Shown here in pieces: positions 55,653 through 64,000 of a DNA stretch of 64,000 nucleotides. The notes below the pieces were generated by a model. That model ran no database searches. It was not told the DNA's origin and was given only the letters and a program-made list of their open reading frames with translations. The stretch covers positions 62,001-126,000 of the forward strand of contig NW_026516248.1 in the NCBI RefSeq assembly GCF_025602895.1, in the 5' to 3' direction. Position numbers and translations under genes: made by a program. Within the stretch, counting starts at the first letter, position 1; each line of letters starts with the position of its first letter. The DNA is from Polychytrium aggregatum. Its lineage: Eukaryota > Chytridiomycota > Chytridiomycetes > Polychytriales.

Positions 55653-58600
55653 TCATGTTGTGCATTGCAGCGCCGCCAGCAGCCGGCGCTTGTATGCCGG
55701 CGACTCGCACTGCACAATGTGGCACCGCTTGTTGAAGGTGATCTCGAAGCAGTCCGATCCTCCGGCCTGGGCATCCACCACCAAATCCTCGACACGCAAT
55801 GCCTTGCTTGCCAACGCAATCCCCGGCTGCCGTTCACGCCCCATGTCGATCCGAGACACGCAAATGACGCCGTTTCGACCACCCACGCGGTTCATGCATC
55901 CCGCCACACCCCGGTCATGAGATCCACACCCGCCCCCAACAGGAGAGACATGGTGGCGTCAGCGTCGGTCCTTTCAAACGCTCGTTGCAGCCCTTGTCTC
56001 GATGACTACCGAAATGCACCCGGGGATTGCCATGTCCGTCTGCTTATCAGGTCGCCGCCACCTCCCGTTCTGGCCACAGTGGTTTCGTCCCCCCCCCGAC
56101 ATGCCAGGTAAGCCAGCCCCGCAGCATCTGGCTCTCCAGCAAGCCAGAGACTGGGGACCGGGGCTGGTCAAGGAGACATTTACGCCTCGGCCAAAGAAAA
56201 GCGTCCCTCCGACGTCTTACCTGCTGATGGTCCTTCTTGAAGATGCACAGCACAAGCGACGGCCCTTCGTAGACCACAAACTCGTGCGCCACCCATGTCG
56301 AAAAGAGCGAGCCTGTGCTCTTCATCACCACCGAGAAGCTCTTGCGGACAAAGGGTTCCTCGTCGTCGTCCTGCACGCTGTTTCGGGGCTTGCACCACAG
56401 CTCGCCGAGCCCCTGGACCAGGTCCTGGCTGCCCTTGCGTTCACCGGCCCTAAGCTGTCCCATGGCTTCCCAGACGACCCTGCCGACAAGGCAGTCTGAC
56501 CCCGAGTTGCCAGCACTGTGAGCACGGGGCTGCCGTATCGGCGACTGCTACTTCCCGCACACATATCAGCGTCTCCTCCCCCAAATGCTGTGGCTCAAGC
56601 ACCTCAGTCTAAACACCGCTTACATAACATCACAATGTAGGCCATCAAAGAAGTTATCGTCTTGGTGTAGAACTGCAAGCAGTCAAGTCGTGAGTGCGGC
56701 TGCATTCAGCTACACTGACATCTCTCTCGCTGCCGTCTGATATCCCCCTGCAACGGCTGAATTAACGTCCAGCGCGAAAGCAAGACAGGCTGAAGGAGAG
56801 TTCAGCTTTTGCACACCTACATTCGAGATGGGTGAGCTTTGTCCCTGGTTGACCACGAGCACAAGCGACGCCATGATAAAGGTCATGAGCGAGAAACTGG
56901 TCGAGTACATGATCCATGTGCTCTCTTGATAGGGAATACGTGCGTTCCGCGACTTGAAGGAAAGAATTGTGATCGAAATGAGGACAAGCCTGAGGATCGG
57001 CGGGAAGAGATGAGCACCCACACCGATCGCCATCTGGTGTATCTCTAATTGCGCTTCACTCGGCTCGCAGCAATCCACACGTCCGCGATCCGTGCTTCGC
57101 AAGAGCGACGGCTACATTCCTCCTACCCGTTAAGTCCGAGTTGAACCCGCGACATGTATCCAGCAGCTGTAGCCAGGTCCAGGACGCAGTCATAGAACAC
57201 GTAGTTGCTGCCGTCGATAGCAACAGGGACCCGTGGGGAAAGCAGTGACCCGACCCCAATAAGTATGCCATTGACGACGACAACAGTCAAGGAGATGCTC
57301 AGGAGAAAGAGGTAGCTCATGGGGCGCAGCTGCATCTTTTCGTTATCTGGGACGGTAGCCCGGCAATGTGGATCCGGCAGTCGAATTCATGTCAGATGCA
57401 TGGATTAGGCGTTACTCTCTGGCACGCACGAGGCGCAACTGAGCCGGGTTGAACCAAAATGGACCAAACTGGATCAAATTGGATCAAACTGAATCAAACT
57501 GAGGTGATCTGCATCGACTTTAAGCCCTGTGCAGCGGCGACATAGCCTACCAAAGATACGCCATATTCGCCATGCTCTGGCGAGCATAGTTCCCTCGACC
57601 TTGATGATCCACCCGTTGAATGAGCAATGAATTATTCCAGCATCGACAAGCTCATGCTCCGCTCCCCACCAGTCAGTTGATATTGCGAGCATCCCCTGTT
57701 TGTCTTGCACCACCAGCTCCCCGACTTGAGCCGCATCTCCATCCACATTCAAATGCTGCTTATCTTACCGTTCCGAATCCAAACCAAAATATCCAGTCTC
57801 GCGTTGCGCATGTGAGGTTTGTCGTCTTTCCAACTAGTGTAAAGATTGACAGCCACGACATCGTCAAGCCAACCTGTTGGAGGAATGGGATGTTATACTG
57901 TGAGTTGATTTTGATCCCCAGTGACCGAAGAATAGCGTCTATCGGCAAGCACAGAGAGTTGATGGTTTTGTTGGAGTCGTGTGTGTGGATAATTTGATCG
58001 AATCACAGCATGCAGTTGGTCGAATCTCGGTCCCGTACTATTGTCATCATGATGCACGGAAACGACAGATTCTGGATGATCTTGACGCGGCGGTTTCGAA
58101 GCACAAATACGCCCGACATCAATGTCAAGATCAATCCTAGCACGTGATGGATGGTACCATGGCGGTGAGTGTAAAATGCAGCGACATGGTCAGGTTCTTG
58201 TTGAGCTCAGCAACCGAGCCTATGGCTTGAATATGGGATATCATCCCGTTTGCTACTCTGCCGCCTCGAGACTTACCAATTACGTATATGCTGACGATGA
58301 CTAAGGGCAGGGGATCCGTGTAGTTGATGACCAACACCTGTAGAACTGGGTTATGGTGCCAATGCCACATTCAGCAGACTTGCTTCCTTCTTCCGCGATT
58401 TGGTTGGCTACCCACTCGCAGCTGTCAAATCCGCGCCACCGTCCTTGCCAGCAGACCCCGACTTCCCGCCGACACAACTCCTGCCTTGCTGAACGGCCCG
58501 TGTGCTGCAAGCTCGCCCCTGTGGATCAAGACCATGAGACTGCATCAAGCCGGAGTGGACTCTCACCCTGCATATCGCTCGGCACGATGGTTTGTCCGTT

Positions 58601-61600
58601 TCGGAACACAATCTGCGATGATCCCATGATCACTGTCCCGTTGATCAGGACTTGTGCCACCATGTTGAGCGCTCCGGATGTATTTGGGAGGTTCGCCACC
58701 AGGAATGGTGCCAATCGGTTTCCGAGGGCATCGAATGTAACATTTCCCGTGGCTCCGATGAATCCAGGAAGGGATGCCGCCGAAGGGACATTTGCCCGAT
58801 GGTAGTGGATGTCGGAGACGCTCGCGCCTTGGTTCATCATCTGCGCGACTCGACAGGTCGAGAAGTAAGCCACAGAAAATGAAGAGCACATCGAATAGCC
58901 TCAAAAAAAGGTTTTCCAAGCGTCACGATGTCGATGCTGTCCCTCCAAGTCGTGCTCACCTGTCTCAAAAGATATGCGAGCACTACCACGCTGGCGGAAC
59001 AACCGAATTCGTGTCAATGACGCTGAGAGAGCGAATGGGGACCAGCGTTTGCCCTCGTGTGTTACTTGCCGATGAAACAATGGCATCATCTATCGCCTAC
59101 CAGTCATAAGTGAAGTAACTGCCTGGTACCACAGGAGCGTTGTAGAGGCTCGCATATCTGTCCGTGCCCGTGCCCCAGCGACCACAGAATCCAAAGTCAG
59201 CATCAAAGCGTGGGCTACGAAGCCGAGCCAGAGGGGAACAAGCGGGTGTGTTGCTACAAAACCTCATTTGCTGGCAAGACCAAGTTATGGACCGTTCTGG
59301 ATTCCTGGTGCGGTGCACATACCGCTGATCGATGGACTCGGCCACACTTGTGTTGCTCTGCTCCATGGCCGTTACGCTCAGAAGCCCGCGCATGCTCGAG
59401 CGGTCGTCATCAGTAATGTTCAAGTTCGATAACAAGCTGAAGAGTGCATATGTCCCATCCGATCCGACATATGTGTAGTCGGGGCCATCGACACCCAGCG
59501 CCCTGGAGTGCGCATTCGTCAGCGCACGATTGAAATATAGAGCAAGGGCGCATCGAAGAGATCAGCGGAGTGCGAGACGACCACAGGGCAGCCGCTCCAT
59601 GGAGACTACGGATACCACCGACCCCCTCCGTCGCTCATGAGAGCGATGTCACCGAATTCCTGCGATGTTTCAGCAGCTCGGACTGAGCTCACCGGTCGCA
59701 TATAACTCTACACACTCTCCTTGCCCCCTCCGTCGCTCAGCGATAGAGGGTGCTCAGCAAAATATGACTCAAAGAATTGCATTCACCTCGCTGCTCGCGT
59801 GTAGTACACAAACTCGACTGCTTCGCCTAGAAATAGGACCAAGCGATTTCGGAGACCAACAAGCTGCGCTGCAGTGTTGGTAAAGTCGCTTTGGCTTTGC
59901 CTGTCGCCAAAGCAGAAATATTCAGTGAAAGCCTCGACTGCAGTCGAATCAAAGGCACAGTCTTCCTGATGAGTTTCTGCCATGAGCAGCTGGAGAACAC
60001 AATCGAACACTTACACATCCGCCGGATACGAGGCCTGGAGGTCGATCTCGAGCTGTGCAGAGTCGATCGGGGTCAGATCTCACCTCGAGGCGCACATATG
60101 CAGCCCAGATCTTGCTGGATGCATGGTTGGGTGTGCGCGCACTTACTCCCTGAATGCTACTGCTGTACGCCACGCCCTTGGCCAATGCTGATCCGTAGCT
60201 GCCGCTCTGAAGGTACAGCAGATATAAGCATCAGTTCCGCTGGTGGAAGTCACGAACGTGCTGGAATATAGTGATTGCATGCTCTCAAATATCGAGCCAT
60301 CATACCGAATACACCATAATGGCCCGCTTCCAGCCCACGCTCAGTACAAATGAGACGATTGCGGGTGCTTGGTAGTTGTCTGGTGGAATTGGGCTGGTGG
60401 GAAGAGAAGGATAAAGCCAGAGCATCAAGCCATCGATTCGAGTGGAAGGAGTGTCAAATCGGGGCGCAGCGGAGCCAAACTCAGCAGAAGCGTATGGATG
60501 CTCCCCTCCCCAAACGGCCGCCATTCAGTCCGACAAACCGGGTGGATTAAACCATCAAAAACACCGATACTCGGCCAAGACGACTGCAGACCTTACCGAA
60601 AAAACACCGGGAAGATGGTTCGGTTGCTCAGCGTGACCAACCTAGAGAAATGGTAGCATCCGTTGTACAGTTGAGTTTCTGTAGCGCACTCGCACCCGAA
60701 CAACTCTTCGCACACACAGCGCCACCATAAGCAAAACAAAAAACAAAAAGCAAAAACGAAAACAAAAACAAAAAACAGTAGCCATATCCCAGTCCGAGTG
60801 CTTGGTCAGCGCCTTGCAGAATATCCAGAGTGCTAGTAAATGACATCATTACGTTGCGGTGGGCGAGCATTGGGGCACGTTGAATGCAGTTGCCACATAG
60901 GAGAGCGGAATCGAGTTGTCCGAAGTGATCTCGCCTGTCAGTATGGATTTCATTGACCAAGAGAGAAGCGTCACTGGAGGCTGCAGCCCAGTCGGCAACC
61001 ACAACAGCAACGACGGCGACAACAGCAGCGACAACAAACCAATGATTGCGACAATGCTGGAGTTGGACCCAAAGGATATTGCATTTTTGACGGTGAGATC
61101 CTGGAGAGTTTGCGCAAGCGGTCGTGTGCGCGAGACACGGCGCCGTGATCGCCAGGATGGAATGAGACGATTCCGCAGGATCGGGAATGGCGACGAGTCA
61201 GAAACAAACGCCCAAGCGGAATCGAGGATCCGAGAGTGGTAATGATATACGTTGCGGGCGGCCGAATATCGGCGCGTTTGGAGAAACTGTACCGCGCGAT
61301 TTGAGTCATCGAGGTTGGCCGTCTGGAGCATGATACCGGGCAGAATCTGGTCTGCGGCGTTGATATCGGCGACGGCCAAGCGGATTATGCGGTCCAGACT
61401 CTGTACGTATGAATCCGCTGGGTGATGAAAAGCGACGATGAGAGCGTCGGTGCGAGCACCATGGACAAAACCGACACAAACGGCAAGTTGAATGGCGGGG
61501 AATCGTGTTCGGCGAGCCGAATGGACCAGCAGCGAGGATTTTGTGAGTGGATGGGCTTCATTCACAAGCCAAGGCCACGAGCCCGAGGACAGTCAGCACA

Positions 61601-61744
61601 GAGGAATCATGACCACATACCTCCGTCCAGCGACAGCATTACGCCGAGAGTCCAGACATTCTCGCCTGAAGCTGTCACAGCGGCTCTTGCGAAGCCTGCC
61701 ACCAGCAGTGCCAGGGCGTAAAGCCTAACAAGCCCAATGCCCAT
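55653..61744 (-). CDS. Class C (GABA-B-like) G-protein-coupled receptor, probably with a C-terminal PH-like domain
   Basis: Multi-exon gene. Exon 1 starts MGIGLVRLYALALLVAGFAR, a signal peptide, and ends NVWTLGVMLSLDG with a GTATGT donor. The ligand-binding (ANF-receptor-like) region shows DALIVAFHHPADSYVQ, LDRIIRLAVADINAADQILP, then IPLSYVATAFNVPQCSPTA near 60870, VLSVGWKRAIMVYSV near 60320, YGSALAKGVAYSSSIQG near 60160, and NRLAPFLVANLPNTSG with QIVFRNGQTIVPSDMQGESP near 58600. Membrane segments lie between about 58370 and 56620, for example VLVINYTDPLPLVIVSIYVI, YIPFLQQ-type helices, MSYLFLLSISLTVVVVNGIL and WIMYSTSFSLMTFIMASLVL. A last helix FYTKTITSLMAYIVML ends at a GT donor near 56622. 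Downstream exons (about 56505-56218 and 55800-55653) encode VMKSTGSLFSTWVAHEFVVY and CHIVQCESPAYKRRLLAALQ, a PH-like pattern. Their attachment to the receptor is inferred; they could be a separate small gene. Confidence 0.75.
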
Positions 61745-62341
61745 CGGGAAGGCCCCAGGCACGGGACACATTCGGAACGAATATATGCTGATGCAAGCAA
61801 CAAGGGGTGAGGTCGCCGGCCTTTCGGTAATCCCTGATTTGAGAGGACAGACGAGCTAGATTTTGTCCTGATTTCAGAACAGAAACATAGCAACACGGAC
61901 AAGGACGGGAGTCCGAAGCATTCAGGGCTCAGTGCTGACAATCGATACTCGGGCCGATTGAGCCGACTTGTAGTGGGCCTAAATGCATGGGTGGAGCAAT
62001 TGCGGGAGTGGCTCGGGGGCATAGGACGATGATTGCGCTGCTGAATGTTTGAAGAGCCTGATTGATGCCAATTCGGTCATCGAACGGCTGATATGGAGGC
62101 GGTGACGTCAGGGGCTGACGGAGGTGTGGTTTCGACACGACAGCCAAGACAAGTTCCTCAACGAGGCGACAGTGCCAATGCGATGCGGCGATGCACCCAG
62201 CAAGAACAGTCCGTCAAGGCTCAGCAGGCCATGTCGATCGGATTCCAATATCGCGGTGGCGGAGCACATGGATGTGTGCATGAATGGTTACTGTTTGAGA
62301 TTGACTGGGGTCATATACCGGGTTTAGAGAGAGCGTGGCAA
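61745..62341. other. Intergenic region, no gene seen
   Basis: About 600 bp between the receptor start (minus strand) and tRNA-Tyr. It should contain the receptor promoter. No motif stands out. Confidence 0.5.
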
Positions 62342-62425
62342 CCGACGGTAGCTCAGTTGGTAGTAGCATCAGACTGTAGTGAATGAGCAATCTGAGGGTC
62401 CCCGGTTCGACTCCGGGTCGTCGGA
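62342..62425 (+). tRNA. tRNA-Tyr (GTA) with a short intron
   Basis: The acceptor CCGACGG pairs with TCGTCGG. The D-arm contains TAGCTCAGTTGG, the anticodon stem TCAGA pairs with TCTGA, and the anticodon is GTA. About 10-11 nt (around TGAATGAGCA) interrupt the loop after position 37, the standard intron site. The T-loop is GTTCGACTC. Removing the intron gives normal length. Confidence 0.93.
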
Positions 62426-62451
62426 TGTATTTTTGCCCATGGTTCCCCTCG

Positions 62452-62470
62452 TTTTTTTTTTTTTTTTTTT
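62452..62470 (+). terminator. Long T-run, probable Pol III terminator
   Basis: An uninterrupted run of about 18-19 T follows tRNA-Tyr by about 27 nt. No shorter run of four or more T intervenes except TTTTT at about 62429. Confidence 0.6.
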
Positions 62471-62723
62471 CTGTCGCCAAACGCACCTCTTTTCTCCACG
62501 CGCAGACTCTCGAAAGAAGCGGCAGTGATTCTGTTTGGGTCGCTATCGCGATCGCTCAATATGGGCTGCCCATCGGCAACCATGGCGTCTGCCTCCAGGA
62601 ACATATTCTATGGTTCCGGGGTCTTGCTGGATGGCAAGCCAGGCTCGGCGGCATCTCCAAGCAGGAGCCCGCCAGCCGCTCACATTCCCCAATATGCTGG
62701 TCGAGATACACTGCATTCAGGCG

Positions 62724-62965
62724 GAAATGGGCACCTGCCCACAACCCATTTGTCAGCGTAGTATGCGATGGCATGCGTCTCGCTATGCCATAAGAAATAG
62801 AACAGATCACTTTGGCAGCCTCCGAGTGAAGACCACCGGTCGCAGTGCAGCGATGCGGAAATCGAGGGTGCTGTGTTTGGCCATGATTGCAATGAGTGGG
62901 TGGGTGTGTGTATTCAGGTTCCAGAAAAATACCCTGTCATGGCTCAAAACGGGGTGTCCCATTTC
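62724..62965. mobile_element. Tc1/mariner-like MITE, copy C (242 bp)
   Basis: The right end GGTGTCCCATTTC at 62953-62965 pairs with a left end GAAATGGGCACC at 62724-62735 with one gap. The interior aligns with copy B: both carry AACAGATCACTTTGGCAGCC and GAGTGAAGACCACCGGTCGC. Copy C lacks about 110 bp of the transposase helix-turn-helix codons. Its right half also matches copy A at 18.5 kb. Confidence 0.6.
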
Positions 62966-63179
62966 ATTTTGGACCGACTGTATCTGGTTGATGCACGGCC
63001 GGCTCAGAGGCACCGGCACAGGGACACGCAGCGCCACCAGAGAGCAGCGCCACGGCAGCGGGGTGCGCGATTGGTGCGTGGGCTGTGGGGTCGTGTTGCG
63101 TCGCGTGACCGCCCTGCTGCGCGTCTCTGTGCCACCGTGTTCCCGTGTCCTGGTCCCAGCTGTGGCTCTTTGGTCTCCC

Positions 63180-63262
63180 TCCATCCCTCTCCTTCCATCG
63201 CTTTGCCTCCATCGCTTTGCCTCCATCGCTCTCCCTCCATCGCTTTGCCTCCATCGCTTGCA
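63180..63262. repeat. 12-bp-type minisatellite
   Basis: Units close to CTCCATCGCTTTGC repeat about six times in the presumed promoter or leader of the next gene. Confidence 0.8.
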
Positions 63263-63286
63263 TTCCCATCGCCAGCCGCATCCAGG

Positions 63287-64000
63287 ATGGACTCTTCCTT
63301 CAGCCGGCCCGAGCACGTCGCCTCGCTCGCTCTGTCGCTCTTGCAGTGCGATTCGTTCCAGCCCCTGCTCGGCTTCTCCTCCCAGTTCCTCAAGGAGCGG
63401 TATTACGCTCTTGCTCCTCTGCGCAAGTCCGACCAGCACTTTTCCCTGTTCCAGTGGCAGCACGACCGCTCGAACGAACTGCTCCTGGACTGGTGTGCCG
63501 ATTTCGCCGAGCCTCCCAAAGTCAATCACCACAGCGTCTACTACCGAGTCTGGGACTCCGAGACGCTCCAGTCCTGTGTCGTATTTTCTGCCAGCAACAG
63601 CACCGCCGTTCATATGCCCACCCCGGCATCGTCGTTTGGCTCGGACGACTCTCTCCCCCTCAGCCGCAAGTCCCCCCAGCGCGTCGGCGTCGTCATCTTG
63701 CTCCACTCGGGCGAGTTCCTGGGCTCTCCCAAGATCGAGCACAAGTGGCTATACCACAACCTCGTCGAAGTTCTGGACTGGGACGACTTCAGTCGCGGCT
63801 GGTACCCCTCCGTTGCAGAGGCGTTGGACGCATTTGAACATGCTGCCAAAGGCGAATCGCAGGTAAGGCTCGCCTGTCTCGGACCACTGCTGCCTCCCAG
63901 TCCCGCAGCCTGGCTCGACTTGTCCGGGCCGTACCCCTCCAAGCTCGTTCGTCCCCAATCGATGTCCATCCAAGTGCCCCTGCTAACCAGGATGATCTTG
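63287..64000 (+). CDS. Unrecognised protein, 5' exon (continues beyond window)
   Basis: The start MDSSFSRPEHVASLALSLLQ at 63287 opens a frame of 192 codons to a good donor, CAGGTAAGG, at about 63863. The rest of the window is intron or later exon. The visible part is soluble, with no signal peptide or membrane helix. Aromatic-rich stretches such as HFSLFQWQHDRSNELLLDWC, VYYRVWDSETLQSCVVFSAS and GVVILLHSGEFLGSPKIEHK suggest a folded domain with beta strands. A Ser/Pro linker is seen at about residues 105-125. I do not recognise the family. Leader sequence upstream is repetitive, and the start has no competing upstream ATG in frame. Confidence 0.6.
   Translation, partial: MDSSFSRPEHVASLALSLLQCDSFQPLLGFSSQFLKERYYALAPLRKSDQHFSLFQWQHDRSNELLLDWCADFAEPPKVNHHSVYYRVWDSETLQSCVVFSASNSTAVHMPTPASSFGSDDSLPLSRKSPQRVGVVILLHSGEFLGSPKIEHKWLYHNLVEVLDWDDFSRGWYPSVAEALDAFEHAAKGESQVRLACLGPLLPPSPAAWLDLSGPYPSKLVRPQSMSIQVPLLTRMIL

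Overview
The window is nuclear DNA of a fungus, most likely a zoosporic (chytrid-like) lineage. The evidence is short GT-AG introns in most genes, GC-rich coding sequence, an Osh3-type GOLD/PH oxysterol-binding protein, a Sct1/Gpt2-type glycerol-3-phosphate acyltransferase, a class C (GABA-B-like) seven-helix receptor and several large Sel1-repeat proteins. No ribosomal or organellar sequence is present. The genus is not determined.

Layout. 1-5401 (+): the 3' half of a DNA-PKcs-type PI3K-like kinase, complete through the kinase and FATC regions. 5788-7403 (+): a conserved fungal protein of a family often labelled 3-methyladenine glycosylase-like. 7981-10686 (+): an F-box/WD40 ubiquitin-ligase adaptor. 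11087-14462 (+): glycerol-3-phosphate acyltransferase. 14805-16541 (-): an EEF1A-KNMT-like methyltransferase. 16775-18301 (+) and 18790-20388 (-): a tail-to-tail pair of Sel1 proteins. 20793-22328 (+): an LRR protein with a Cys-rich tail. 22887-25604 (+): a Sel1 protein of a second subfamily. 26267-29300 (-): a secreted PhoD phosphatase. 30060-30908 (-): a SAM methyltransferase. 31761-34376 (+): the paralogue of the 22.9 kb Sel1 gene. 35092-40687 (-): the Osh3-like protein. 41481-41711: a tight tRNA-Ala/Lys/Asn cluster. 42023-43537 (+) and 44181-46724 (-): a second tail-to-tail Sel1 pair, the minus member fused to a kinase domain that lacks the catalytic Asp. 47237-49252 (-): a stomatin/SPFH protein. 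49743-51383 (-): pyruvate dehydrogenase E1 alpha. 53458-54780 (-): O-acetylhomoserine sulfhydrylase. 55653-61744 (-): a class C GPCR, probably with a C-terminal PH-like domain. 62342-62425: tRNA-Tyr with an intron. 63287-end (+): the first exon of an unrecognised gene.

Housekeeping genes (lipid synthesis and transport, pyruvate dehydrogenase, sulfur assimilation, protein turnover) are interspersed with a fast-evolving accessory layer. That layer consists of four related Sel1 genes in two inverted pairs, which share near-identical DNA blocks separated by diverged stretches, and three copies of a small Tc1/mariner-like inverted-repeat element (18.3, 52.5 and 62.7 kb), one retaining a transposase helix-turn-helix fragment. 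The most interesting features are the DNA-PKcs gene, the mosaic Sel1 pairs with their unrecognised N-terminal module, the pseudokinase-Sel1 fusion, and the tRNA cluster that appears to form one transcription unit.

Exon boundaries were read by eye from splice consensus, frame continuity and family similarity. Gene extents are given as outer limits, including introns.
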